Positions 9,801 to 20,559 of a stretch of DNA of 64,000 nt are shown piece after piece. The stretch is from Eonycteris spelaea (taxonomy: Eukaryota; Chordata; Mammalia; Chiroptera; Pteropodidae), in assembly GCA_003508835.1 (NCBI GenBank), contig PUFA01000070.1, forward strand, positions 2,418,001-2,482,000, read 5' to 3'. The position numbers were made by a program, and so were the translations under genes. The first letter of the stretch is position 1; each line of letters begins with the position of its first letter. Under the pieces are notes generated by a model that saw only the letters and a list, made by a program, of their open reading frames with translations, ran no database searches and had not been told where the DNA came from.

Positions 9801-11157
9801 GTGCTTACCAGAGTCTACCAGGTCCTATTAATCTGTTTCTGGTACCTCTCTTTAAAAAGTTGCTTACCATACACTAAAGTTTGCTTTATTATTCACCCCT
9901 CAACACAGCAATGTAAACTCCATGAGAGCAAAGAACTCATTTGTACCACTATATTCCCAGACCTTAGAATAGCCCTAAAATGTTAATTCAACAACTAGTT
10001 ATTGAATGGCTAGTATATGCAGGCACTATTTCAGGTATTGTGGAAACAATGATGAGTATCAGACACATGGCCTTCATCTGAATGCGATTTACATTGTATT
10101 GGAGGAGACAGAAAGTACACCAGATAAATGGATTAATAAAATATCAGGTAGTAGAGATCACGGAAGAAGACGTTGTACACCCTGATAAGTTTCCAGTGAG
10201 GGACATTCTGGGCATGTCCTTCACAATAGATAAGGTTGGTGATGGATGTACCACAGCACGGTTGCACTGAGCTTCCTGCTAAGTCTCCTGTTAGTAAATC
10301 TGGATCTCTGTATTATCTGGATAGAAAACTGTGGTAGCCGTAAGGTACACCAGTTTGTTCTTCTCTGTTGTCTGCCCATCTCTGTTATCACAAGGCTGCT
10401 GCTTAACTTCTATACCTCTTTCAAGTTCACTTTGTTAGAAGTGGTCAGTCATCCCTAATCAGCTTCTAATGCCTGTCAATAAGATGTGTGAATACACCTC
10501 TTTTTGGTTCAGCTATGTTATTTAGCTCAAGAAGACACAGTCTGAGAAATGTTCTTGTAATGTAATGTTCTTGTAATGTTCTTGTAATTCACATTTGCTC
10601 AGAACCATACACTTACCCCTAATGCAGTAACTCAAAGCCATACATCCTGAATGTTTGCTATATAACTTTTGCTATTCCAAAAAAAACAATCATGACAACA
10701 TTCTTTAGAATGTTTCCGAGTGATTAAGTAGATAATGTCTCTAGTTCTCATAAATGTCTTTCATGGTTGTAGGAACACATGGCAGCACGTGTGGGATTCC
10801 ATTGAATGTGTTATGAGGGATTTTCGGAGTGTTAGAGCTATCTGCAAATAAGGGATTTTTTTTTTTTCTTTTGTAGTTTCAGACCATTTTCAGTTCTGAT
10901 GTTATTACATTAATGTGCTTTTTCACAGGGTTGTTATAATTTGTGAGTATTAATAGTTTTTTTCCATTTTTTATTCAGATGACATGAAAATGGAGACTGA
11001 TATTAAGAGAAACAAAAAGAGTCTTCTAGACCAGCATGGACAGTACCCCATATGGATGAATCAGAGGCAAAGGAAAAGGCTGAAGGCAAAGCGAGAGAAA
11101 GGGAAGGGGAAAAACAAAGCAAAAGCAGTGAAGGCAGCAAAGGGTTTGGCCTGGTAG
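6619..11157 (+). CDS. LLPH: LLPH, LLP homolog (complete; two coding exons)
   Basis: LLPH is a small, very basic nuclear/nucleolar protein, orthologous to the Aplysia learning-associated protein LAPS18-like (LLPH family) and linked to neuronal growth and ribosome-related functions. Coding exons are 6619-6823 (ATG start, donor GTAAGT) and 10979-11157 (acceptor TTTTATTCAG, stop TAG). The split codon rejoins as GAT, giving VKDEKDDMKMET. The product is 127 residues, against 129 in human as I recall it. Residues 1-24 are a Lys/Arg block ([19 protein letters not shown]), residues 40-53 hold the conserved [13 protein letters not shown], and the end is again basic ([14 protein letters not shown] ... 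KAAKGLAW). Two residues are missing after VVVP, and one Arg/Lys of the C-terminal block is Gly (REKGKGKNK). The start is secure because human LLPH begins with the same residues. Intron 2 is about 4.2 kb. Confidence 0.97.
6824..7974. other. LLPH intron 2, 5' part: no gene seen
   Basis: This is AT-rich intron with no repeat I can name. Short open frames at 7457-7681, 7701-7925 and 7819-8004 have no protein-like features. Confidence 0.6.
7975..8790 (-). mobile_element. Antisense L1 3' portion in LLPH intron 2
   Basis: This is a long, clear match in reverse orientation to the 3' end of an old L1. Landmarks in order: TTATTGAGGTAAAATTCACA, 'acaattcagtagcattt', 'ggcaaccactaatgtgct', 'ggaatcatac', 'gtggaattgctgggtcatg', 'ccagcaatgtgcaagggttcc', 'cctagtgggtgtgaagtgg', 'gcttattggccatttgtat'. 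The 78-codon frame at 8453-8689 is antisense L1 translation. Confidence 0.88.
8791..9560. other. LLPH intron 2, middle: probable old LINE-derived sequence
   Basis: The segment near 9130-9430 (TGTCTAGTGATCAGTAGTTG, then 'aaaatgatggttggaagc') resembles the 5' region of an old antisense L1, and similar wording recurs at about 41030-41090. That makes the 122-codon frame at 9200-9568 repeat-derived. The family is uncertain. Confidence 0.4.
9690..9975 (+). repeat. L2-like ancient LINE fragment
   Basis: 'Ctcattgtctttccatgtgc', 'cacagcaatgtaaactccatgagagcaaagaactc' and 'ccactatattcccagaccttag' match the order of an L2-type 3' UTR on this strand. Confidence 0.45.
9990..10165 (-). repeat. L2-like ancient repeat fragment
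   Basis: 'Caactagttattgaatggctagtatatgcaggcactatttcaggtattgtgg' is a decayed form of the common 'caaatatttattgag...ccaggcactg' wording. The fragment ends near a 'ggaggagacagaaagta' block. Confidence 0.45.
10548..10589 (+). repeat. Short tandem repeat, unit about 11-16 bp
   Basis: AATGTTCTTGTAAT is present three times in a row; the first copy is followed by an extra GTA. Confidence 0.9.
10979..11157 (+). CDS. LLPH: LLPH exon 3 (terminal coding exon)
   Basis: It follows the acceptor TTTTATTCAG (ends 10978). ATGAC completes codon 69 and continues [14 protein letters not shown]. It encodes residues 69-127, including the conserved [16 protein letters not shown], and stops with TAG at 11155-11157. 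The ATG at 10979 is in a different frame and is not a start. Confidence 0.96.
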
Positions 11158-11345
11158 ACTCTTAAAAACTTGAAAAATGCCACATGGGACAGATCTTTGA
11201 TAAGAATGTATACACTGATTTCAGCTTCCACTAAATGAAAACTTTGTTTTCATATTTCAGTTTGGCCTTTTTCTTCAATTCAAACCCAACACAACTCCTC
11301 AAATTTATTTTGGGAACTTGAATAAAATATTTTCTTCCATGAATG
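11158..11345 (+). terminator. LLPH: LLPH 3' UTR with poly(A) signal
   Basis: AATAAA is at 11321-11326, about 165 bp after the stop, followed by T-rich sequence. This gives a short 3' UTR. A second AATAAA near 11562 could be an alternative. Confidence 0.75.
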
Positions 11346-13476
11346 AAAGCTATACTGATATTTCACTTGGATGCTAACCAATATGAAAGGATTATCAGAC
11401 ATCAAAATTCTATTAGATATTAATGTGATTGGTCTTTATAAAGAAAAATAATGCCAATTAAAGCTAACTCAAATTTAAAGAAAACTATTATGTTATTTTA
11501 AAATATAAGATCAGTGGATCTCATAAGCTGCATTTTTGGAGTGTCGAATTTCTATAAATCAGAATAAAAGGTACTTTGTCTAGATCTTGAACACCTTTTC
11601 TTTCATATATCCTTAAGGTTTTCTAGTAGTAGAGAAGACCATATTTTAAATTTTTAGGTAGATTTATACGCTCCAACTTTTAAGGAGGTTAGAACATCAT
11701 GGGTACTGGTTAAATGTCAGTTTTATATTATGTAGCAAATGCAACATTTCACAGAGTAAGATCCTCAGAATCAATTTTTTAGGTGCATTGTGAAAATACA
11801 TTTTGTGGTCGCATCAATTTGGAGGATGCTACAGACTTGAAGATTCACAAAAAGTATTAGTATAGTTTATAGAGATCAAGCAATAAAGAAACCTCTTCAA
11901 CTTTGTGAAACTAGTGTTCTGAGGAATAGATGTATACTGTTGGAAATGCTGATATAGTGAAAGGATTTTTGTTAAATCTGTCTTGCTACAGTTTACTAAT
12001 TTCATTATTATGTTTACTTTAAATTTAGTGTTCACTCTGAAATTCACTGTAATTGTATTAGCCATCATTATATGTTCACTGAACAACAAATATTTATTGA
12101 GTGTCTACTGTATGCCAGGGGCTTTTCCAGGTGCTAGGGACATAGAACAAGTCAAGGTGTCAGCTCTTATGGGTATCTATTAAGATGAGGCTGTTAACTT
12201 CAGGGGAAAACCAAGTTAAAACTGAGATCTATTAGAATAAGGTCACTTAGTTATCAGGACACAAGTTTTGTGCCAGGCATACTGCTAGTCTGGAACATAG
12301 AGATAAATAGGACATGAATCTATAAAACTTAATGCCAGTAAAATCTTTAAATTATTTTACGTAAGCCTTTTTTCAGTTTACTTGGTGGTTAATTTACTGT
12401 AAAGTTAGTGGTTAATTTTTGTGTGCGTGTGTGTGTGTGCAGTCATCTGATTTATAAGAAGATAAACAACAAATTTTAAAGTGTTACAAAAATATTTTCA
12501 AAACATCAAAAAGTATTTAACCATACTCAGCTTATGATAGAGAAAATGGGTGAATGGAATAATAATTCATGCTGTACCACGTTTAATAAACTGGCAACAC
12601 AAAGTCGGTTGAAGGAAAGCAGAGGAACTTTGTATTTTAAGAATTAGAACCAAGGGGCTACATTATCATCTGGCATCCACTCAGTGTTGTACTTATGGTT
12701 AGAAATGTACGTTATGGGGACCCTAGGATCTTCCTCATTCTTCCTTTGAGGTCTAGTCAATGGCGGTCACAGTGTAACACTTAATACTGAGTTACTGTCA
12801 ATACTAAGCAGTCATCTCCATAGGATCCTTAGTGCATTGTAATCGTTCAAATCTTGGATCCTTGGCAATCATTAGAATCACTCAGTACTTCTGCCCCAGT
12901 TTCTCAATTTCAGCCATTACACAGCACAGTTATACAAGGAATACATTTGGCATACAGACAGTCCATTGTTGACTGCACCAAGTCCAGTTTGGCTTTAATA
13001 GAAATTTGTTAAAATTGGTATCAACCAGAATGTGGCAAGGTAGGCCCAGCTGTGTGTCATATTAGGAAAATAAGCAAGGAAGGTGTTGGGGAACTTCTCT
13101 TTCCTTGAGTGCTCTGGGATCTTTTTTTACGGTTTTAATCCTTTAAGCCTCTGTTCTCTGAGACTAAGAATTTGCTTCATGTTCTCATACATCCTTATTT
13201 TCTTTTGCTTTCCCATGTTCATGCTGCATTCTTGTTTCTTTTAGTGGCTAATTTTTAAATACTTAAAATTAGTTTTCTCAAAGAAGCTAATAAAAGATAT
13301 GAGTTGGAAAATAAATGGTATTCATGGCCTTTTTTGCCCTTTGGTATTGTTATAAACAACAAATACTTTCTCAGGAAAAGTAAATATATAAATGTTTATT
13401 CACGGATAAGGTGCTCACATTGTCCAATTAAGGCACTGACAACATCAACCTAAATATACCAGCTAAATTGGTTACC
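11346..13476. other. LLPH downstream region, no gene seen
   Basis: This is AT-rich. About 12085-12180 carries the decayed L2-like phrase 'acaacaaatatttattgagtgtctactgtatgccaggggc', and 12420-12440 has a short (GT)n run. The opposed 66- and 86-codon frames at 11829-12183 overlap each other and show no family features. Confidence 0.6.
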
Positions 13477-13477
13477 T

Positions 13478-13960
13478 TTTTTTTTTTTTTTTAAATAGGC
13501 ATTGTCTACACCAGTGATGTTGTACACTTGGAGCTTATTTAAATTTTGGCAGAATCGTCAGGTATTTTTTAGCTGGATTTTCTTTAAGTTGAGGTCAGAG
13601 ACCAATGCCAGGGGTATGTTCATATTTTCTGTTGCTGGTAACCTCTGATTTGATTCCAGTGGTAGTAGCTTTGAGCTTTCATTTAGGGCCTCCCAACGAT
13701 TATTGGTATATTCACTTAAGTTGGTTCGGTCAGGATTTAACTTAAAAAATCAAAACACTGCTGTTAAAAAACTTACTTGGGAAACATGTTCTCAAGTGTC
13801 CTATGGCTTCTGGAAAAGTGGCCTGAAGAGAGATTGTCTTGCATTAGATTGTGATTGGATCCTCTAAGGCTCTTAGTTTGTGTACTGTACTGCAGGCAAG
13901 ATTCTTCCCACCTCCAAATTTTGGTGGGAAATTTAGACCGGCATTCCAAAATGAGCATAG
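13478..13960 (-). pseudogene. Retrocopy-like broken coding segment, parent unknown
   Basis: On the minus strand a 63-codon open stretch runs from 13749 to a TGA at 13558-13560 and contains protein-like wording (EYTNNRWEALNESSKLLP, LPATENMNIPLALVSDL). After about 65 bp of 3'-UTR-like sequence comes an A-run (T-run on + at about 13477-13492), as in a processed transcript copy. Upstream, another frame (13773-13958, ending SRSHRTLENMFPK) would join only through a frame shift. I do not recognise the parent, and no matching target duplication was found. It could also be chance open sequence beside an A-run. Confidence 0.35.
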
Positions 13961-14090
13961 GGGTATGATTACTTTTTGTTGTTCTATTCCTAGAGATTAT
14001 GAATTAAGAAGTATAGCAGAAACCTTTAATTTAAATGAATAGCTTATTTAAAAAAATTCTGTCATCCTTGTTAGATTGATGTTTTCCAGG

Positions 14091-14181
14091 GAATTGCTGT
14101 AAAACCACCAGATGGAGCTCAAGCTAAACCCCGAATCATTTTTGGAATTAAGTTGAGCGGGCTGAACCTCATTAAGAAGTG
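14091..14181 (+). other. Exon-like coding block of unknown origin
   Basis: After an acceptor-like TGATGTTTTCCAG, a frame reads GIAVKPPDGAQAKPRIIF and continues to ...NLIKK and a TGA (30 codons). It looks more like protein than the surroundings, but I do not recognise it and see no partner exon or donor. It may be a gene-trap-like remnant, part of a dead retrocopy, or chance. Confidence 0.2.
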
Positions 14182-14264
14182 AATGTAACATTTCATTTTT
14201 TTAAGAAATTAAATTTAAAATTAAAACATTTAAGGATAATCAGAAATTGCTTTCATTTATTGGT

Positions 14265-14475
14265 TGCTTTGTATGTGAGGCCTTGGTCTAAATTATTTAA
14301 TTCTAAACTCTTCAAAGTATTAACTCATTTGAATCCTATTAGTTTGGTACTAATTATCTCTATTACACGGGGGGAAACTGAGGCATGCAGGCTATAACAA
14401 ACCGGGAGAGCTGAGATTCAAATTCAGACAGGCTCCAGAGACTGTAGTCTTACAATGCCACTCTGCCTCTAAAGG
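14265..14475 (-). repeat. MIR SINE (antisense)
   Basis: Reverse-complement MIR order is clear: 'ttaactcatttgaatcctat', 'ggggaaactgaggc', 'gagctgagattcaaattcagacagg', 'ctccagagactgtagtcttacaatgccactctgcctc'. Confidence 0.8.
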
Positions 14476-14479
14476 ATGT

Positions 14480-15762
14480 GCAAACTTGCTAAGAGATGCA
14501 GGCTCAGGATTAGATAAAGAGCAGCTTTCAGTAGAGAAATGATTCTCAAATCTCTGGGCCTATACCAGACTGGAGTCCTCTAAGTAGCACTCCTTTCGAA
14601 CGGGCTGATCCAGTTGCAAAGGTGTGGCCTAAGGTCATGCTGCCCAAGCTCCTAATCAGAGAAGAAATGTGAACTGCAGTTAAAGCTCTAAAGGTAGCAT
14701 CAAAGTAAGTAGTGGTTTTGACCACTTTTTTTTTTAATATCACATTGATGTAAGTACATTTCCCCCACTAGCTCACATGCTGTCTAAGATAAATACGTAG
14801 CAAAATATATTTGCTTAGAAAGTTTGGGTATTTTCAAAATTTGAATCTATACACCTTGGATATGATTTGTAGGATACAGAGAAGAAAAAATAAGTTACCA
14901 ATGATTTAAATATCTGGAATGGACTGAGTAATGATGGTGAGGGATAGTGATGTGTGGTTTAGACTCATGAAGTGCTAGCCACAAAATAATATAAATGGGA
15001 GAAATCTAAAGAGACTGCAAGGAATTCTCAAATTTATAAATATTACAGTTGATACGGGGGCCATTGACTAAGTTGGGCCATTGACTAAGCTTACCAGCTA
15101 AGTGACTAACTTCTGATGGCACCTGGCAGAGTGATTCAGATTCATGTTAGTACAAAATAGAATTCTTTTTCCTTGTATTTTCCAGCATAAAAAAACACCA
15201 TGTGGCAGATACCAGTTTTACAAAGTGATGTTGCAGAGGTGGAGAGTGGGGAGCTGTTAAATACTTGCTTAAGGTCAGGTTTGTGCCTGCTTACAAAAAC
15301 AAATAAACAAAACAAAAAATCCCTAAATTGTACATAGTTGAATGCCCAGGGTCTTCATCCATTTTAGAGGAGGAGAAAATACAATGTGATGTCAAATAAG
15401 ACTCATTTGGCAGAATAATAGTGATAACAACTGGCATTTAGAGAATGCATACCATGTTAAACACTTCATCTATTATTTCATTTCATCCTTAATGCTGTGG
15501 GATCAATACTCCTATCACTATTTTCATATGAGGAAACAGTTTTGAAGAGGTAAGTAAACTTGTTCAAATTCGTATAACTGTTCAATAGTGAGCACAGCTG
15601 TTCCAGAGTATAGAATGAACGCCTCTTATGGGAAGCTTCGAGAGAGAGACTTTGATTCAATCTAAGGAATAACCTAACCAGGATGTTGGGACCACTCCCC
15701 TGTTAAGCTAAGGCTGAACAGCCACTTGGTTGGAATGTAGTAGAACAGATTTAAACATTGTA
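14480..15762. other. Intergenic, mostly unassigned, with one MIR
   Basis: 15425-15615 is an antisense MIR remnant ('aacacttcatctattatttcatttcatcc', 'atgaggaaacagttttgaagagg'). The rest shows no gene. Confidence 0.55.
15058..15089 (+). repeat. 15-bp direct tandem repeat
   Basis: GGGCCATTGACTAAG occurs twice, at 15058-15072 and 15075-15089, separated by TT. Confidence 0.95.
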
Positions 15763-16558
15763 CAGTGGTCCCCTTTTTCCAAGGAGACACAATTCAAGAC
15801 TTCCAGCTTGAAAGTGGATAGGCTGAACCCTAGATATACTGTTTTTTTCCTGCATCCATACCTATGATAAGTGTAATTTATAAAACAGGCAAAGAGATTA
15901 ATAATAAAATAGAACCATTAAACAATACGTGTGACTCTTGAACAACATGGATTTGAACTGCGAAGGTCCACTTATACAGACTTTTTTCAATTAATACACA
16001 GCCCTTCTTATCCCTGGGTTTCATGTCTGCAGATTCAACCAACCACGGATCAAAAGCAGTATTTTCTGATCCTCATTTGGGGATTCAGGATACAGGGGGC
16101 TGACTGTATGCATTCTTCTATACCATTATATAAGAGACTTGAGCATCCACAGATTTTTGGTATCGAGGGATGTCCTGGAACCAGTCCTCTTCAGATACCA
16201 ATGTAAAACTAGTTATGTTTTGGGGAGTCAAAAGTTATATGTGGATTTTCAACTGCCTCAGGTGTGGTGGTCAGTGTCCCTAACTTCTGCATTGTCGAGG
16301 GTCAAGTGTATGCTCTAATAAAAGTTATGTGTGTGTGGTCTCTCTCAAAATAACCTTATTGTACCGTATATCCAGTGTGGATGTGCTGGACAAAGGGAAG
16401 TTCGTGTTCCAGGCAGGATGGAACAGGACAGTTGGAGATTTCATCACACTACTCAGAATGAATTGTTTATTTCTGGAATTTTTTATTTAATATTTTCGAA
16501 CTGCAGTTGACCGCAGGTAACGGAAGAAAGTGAAATGTCAGATAAAGGAGGACTACTG
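15763..16558 (+). mobile_element. MER2-like Tigger-group DNA transposon with a second element inside
   Basis: Both ends are visible: CAGTGGTCCCC at 15763 and ...GGACTACTG at 16558, as imperfect terminal inverted repeats, each flanked by TA (15761-15762 and 16559-16560), the target duplication of Tc1/mariner-Tigger elements. Inner landmarks match MER2: 'aaccctagatatactgttttttt', 'acctatgataagtgtaatttataaa', then after the insertion 'taataaaagttatgtg' and 'gcagttgaccgcaggtaac'. No transposase frame remains. The 15928-16308 block splits it. Confidence 0.8.
15928..16308 (+). mobile_element. Tigger-type MITE nested inside the MER2-like element
   Basis: Left end CGTGTGACTCTTGAACAAC, right end ...TTGTCGAGGGTCAAGTG, which pair as diverged terminal inverted repeats. 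TA flanks both sides (15926-15927, 16309-16310). The interior has Tigger-like phrases ('gatttgaactgcgaaggtccacttatac', 'gcagattcaaccaaccacgg', 'gacttgagcatccacagatttttggtatc'). The 91-codon frame at 15931-16206 is a by-product. Confidence 0.78.
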
Positions 16559-16560
16559 TA

Positions 16561-19224
16561 CTTGGGCTTGGGATTGAAAGCTACTAAAGCCTTTTCCAGC
16601 CAAGAAATGCCTTGCAGGAAGTTGTCATGTCTGACATGTACCGTACTTGTTTTGCTCTATATATTCTTTTGGCACTACATGATTGCAGACTTAAGTATCT
16701 TTTCAGTGGAAATAACAAAATCTGAAATCTCCTTAATTTTGTTAATATTAAATCTGGTATTCATTCCATTAAGTTCCACTTTAAAGTATGGAAAAAACGT
16801 TATAAACATCTGCTTTAAACAATGAATGAAATAAAGGCCTCTGCATTTTAATTTAAAGAATGGCATAGTTTTATAATACATTAAGTTTATAATATGCAGA
16901 ATGTATTTAATTTCCTAAAGCGATGACTTATCTTGGCATTATGCTATCTTATGAAACACTTTCTCACTCTCACATTGTGTCTTTATAGTTTTCAATATCA
17001 GCAAAACCTTTAAATAGTCTTAGTTGGGTGTTGTGTGCCATTATACAGTAACTGCTAGTACATATGGTATTTCTGATCCATGTAATAAAGTACATTTGTC
17101 ATGTATCTCGTGATCTGCATACCTTTCAGCTGTTACTTCATAAATCTGTTCCATCGGAGAACTGCTTTGTGCAGCAATGGTTGAAGCTGCTTTTAATAAA
17201 CTAATATTTTGTGTTTCATATGTAATCAACAGGGAGTATTATAGACTTGTGCCTCTGTGGAGAAACATTCCACTAAATTTCTTTCCTCTTGACAATAATG
17301 GGGGGAAAAAATAGCTTGGGGAAAACACAGATGTTTGAGAACATATGTTGTTTGCTCCTAAAAGTCAGCTGAAGATCTTTTGTGTTGCTCTAGGTTTTTG
17401 TTGTTGTTGTTGTTGTTGTTGTTTTCAATGCTTTAGAGAAGAAACAGTTTGAGATATGTGATGGGGAGAAGACAGAGTTACAAATTCCATTGAGAGACCA
17501 ACATTGGGTGCTATCTGTCAGAATTCTAAAATGCTTCACCTTGTTCTCAAAGTGGTGATATTCTTGAGCTAAGCTGTGGGCAGTTGGCCAAAGACTGGCC
17601 ATTCCCACATGCTTCTCTACTCAGACATAAGCATTTTGCTCTTGTTTTAGTTTTTCTTCTGTCCCAAACTTCAAACTAACAGTGTCTTCAAAAAAAAAAG
17701 CACAGATATTTAATAATTCAGGTAATCCCTTAAGTAATTGCATTGGGGCTATTTTTCTTTAGCTGTAGAAATTTGCTCCGTGAGTCAGTTCTCCACAGAC
17801 TAGGCAATTGGTTATTGATAACTGTATAGGATATTCTTGGAAAATGCTTAAGAAAAGGAAGCTAGCTATATGCCTTAGGTGAAGTTGGTATGGATGTCCT
17901 TTGTAAGTCTATGAATCTTTAAGAAGAGTTGCCATAAAGAGAATGGGAACCAGCTGTTCAAATCTCCACTGAGGAAATGGGTTTTAACTGTAGCAGAAGG
18001 GATTTGGGTTAAATGTAAAGAAGAGCATTCTTGAATGTGAGTGTTATTTAAAGCCAGGTATGGATTGAAAAGAGGCTGCTGAATTGTCTCTGGAAGAGAG
18101 AGAGTGCTAGAGAAAGAAATGGACGTGGGCAGAGATTGGGAGGGAGGTCCCCACTTATTTGAGATGGTTTAAATGTAATTCTACCAAATGGTTATGAGAC
18201 CTTCGTTCTCTTTTCTCACACATCTTGGGTTAGAGGTTTAAAAGGTCAGACCTGACGAGTATGCTTTCGTTATTAGAGCTAAAGCGCCAGAGGACTCCTA
18301 GGTCTGGAGGTCCTTTTGATGTAATTCTTAATTGAAAGGAAATGCTAAAGTGTGACCATTGGATGAGGAAATTGACCCATGGTTAATTTTCCACTCTCGT
18401 CATTAAAGAGCAGTGTACACACTGAGCTCATCGTGTCAGGGAGGAATTTGACATTGAGCAATTTCTGGAATGGCAAGCAGTAGGCTGAGACCACTTGGAT
18501 GCAGGGGTGAAGGGCTGGGGAACAAGCATGGCCATGTGGCTGCTGGGCGTGTGTCAACTATATTTTTGACCAGGAAATCTCCAGTAAGACTAAAGGGTTG
18601 TAGGTCAAATGTGGCACTCTGAATTCCTGAGAGCACGGACTAAAAATTGACCCTTTCCTTTTTCTTCCCTCCTGGCTGTCACCACCCTGCCCTGGTCCCC
18701 AATTGGTACATTCTTTTGCATCTCTCTTTTCTCTGCATCTTTCTAAATCTTTTTCTTTCAGTTGGCTTTTCTTGCATATTATTTTTTGAAAGTTTTGGTT
18801 TTAATAAAAAAAAAAAACTGTGAGTCAAACATTTTTAATGTACTACTTAGGGAAAAAAAGCCCTATACATTTAGTTATAGTGCTTTTTATTTATAAATGA
18901 CCCCCAGCATTTTCTTTGTAGTCTAGTGACAGTAGTAGAAACAGGTTTCTTGTTTCTATGCAGTTTCTCTTTATCACTTTGTCTTCTTTCTTCCTTTGCA
19001 TTCCGCCTCCCACCACCAACACACACATACACACAAGCCTCTTCTGTGCGTGTATTACTTTAATTTCCTACTTGATCTCAAACCATCACCTTTCTTTTAT
19101 TCTCTACTTCCCCACTTGGCTCTTCCCCTTTCTTCTCAGACTTTCCACTCATTATGTTTTTCTTTCTCTTCCTTTTCACCTTCATTTCCTAACTAGATAC
19201 ATGAATAGAAAATGTGCTTTATAA
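16561..19224. other. Intergenic, no gene seen
   Basis: Mostly unassigned sequence with a (TTG)n run at 17395-17424. The part 16640-17260 is AT-rich and free of recognised repeats. Open frames of 60-96 codons here (16535-16825, 17041-17229, 18345-18636 and others) lack domains and overlap on both strands. Confidence 0.55.
17395..17424 (+). repeat. (TTG)n microsatellite
   Basis: About ten TTG units in a row. Confidence 0.95.
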
Positions 19225-19229
19225 CAGGG

Positions 19230-19405
19230 ACAGGCAGAAGGGCTGGCCATGTGTTTTTGTAAATAAAGTTTTATTGGAACAGAGACACATGCACTTGTTT
19301 ATGTATTGTCTACAGAGTTGAGTAGTTGTGACAGACTATTCTTTGGACCGTAAAACCTAAAATATTTACTATCTGGCCTTTTAAGAAAAAGTATGCTGCC
19401 TCCTG
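19230..19405. repeat. hAT-like MITE remnant
   Basis: The stretch reads like a common mammalian non-autonomous DNA element: GTTTTTGTAAATAAAGTTTT, 'attggaacagagacacatgc', 'gagttgagtagttgtgacag', 'cctaaaatatttactatctggcc', 'aagtatgctgcctcctgc'. I recall this as hAT-type but cannot fix the family. Confidence 0.55.
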
Positions 19406-19685
19406 CTTTAAATATTTTCTGTGTTTATGAAATGAACCTTTTGTTCTTTATTTGGAAATTCAGGTAAGATGGATCTGTTTTATGTCTCTCATCCCTAGTT
19501 AATGAAATTAGATTTTATTTTATATTTGCAGGTCCCTCTAAATTTCTTTTTTTTTTTCTTTCTAAATTTCTTTCTTGAAGGCAGTTGTGTCCAAAAGAAG
19601 AGAAGCAATCAAATTCACCCTCATTAATTATCAAAGCAAGGCAGGTAACACCAGAGGGTTGTTGTTTTGTTGTTTTTGTTGTTTG

Positions 19686-19686
<1 letters not shown>

Positions 19687-19723
<37 letters not shown>
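19687..19723 (+). repeat. (GT)n microsatellite
   Basis: About 18 uninterrupted GT units. The Cys/Val repeat in the overlapping open frame is translation of this array. Confidence 0.97.
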
Positions 19724-19725
<2 letters not shown>

Positions 19726-20039
19726 AGATGGATTCCCTATCTTCCACCTGTGACTGGGCTGCTCTTAGTTTTTGGATAAAAAAAATCATTTCATTGTAAA
19801 GCTTTTCAAAAATCTCATAGCTAACTTTTCCTTTAAGTCTATGAACCAGTTTTGCAAATGTTAGATGCTAAAGAAAGAACTCTGTTTTAATTTAATACGG
19901 CACCTAGAATACTGACACATATGAAAGCATTCCAATTTACTTTAATTTGGTGGGTGGTCTAGCTGAAAATGTTTTACCCAAATACACTTACAGGTTGGTT
20001 TCATTAACATGAAATTAATACAGACTAAAATAGTTATAG

Positions 20040-20185
20040 GATTTAAGGCTGTACAGTGTTTTAGAGATTGCCTACATTAACCCTGTGTTTTTTAACAGAT
20101 GAGGAAACTGAGGTCTCAATTTTCCCAAGATGTTAGAAGTTCATGACCGAGTCCAGGAGCCCAGGTTTCTACTCTCAGACAAATC
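20040..20185 (-). repeat. MIR remnant (antisense)
   Basis: 'Acagatgaggaaactgaggtc' and 'gtccaggagcccaggtttctactctcagac' follow the MIR reverse order. Confidence 0.6.
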
Positions 20186-20559
20186 TTTAAATCATAATGT
20201 GGTGATAACTAGTCACATAAATGATAACATTCTGAGTAATGTCAAGATTAATTCTATTCTCTTCCTTTCTATAAAAAGAGGGGCTGCTAAATGAAACTAT
20301 GGTGTGTGACTAGTGGCCTTTTCTGCAGTTCTATTTAGGCTGTGGTTAATAACCAAAACTTTTCTATTAGTGCTGTGCCTCTTTGTTACAGGCAGTATAT
20401 CTTTGAGTTAAAACAAAACAACAAACCCCTTTTTCCTGTGCCCTCCATAAAAAACTGGATTGGTGGTTTTGTCTTTACTCTCTTCTCTCTCTCTCTCTCT
20501 TTTTTTTCCTATCTTTTTTTAACCCTCTTCTAATTCAACCTGTGTATTGTCAATTTCTT

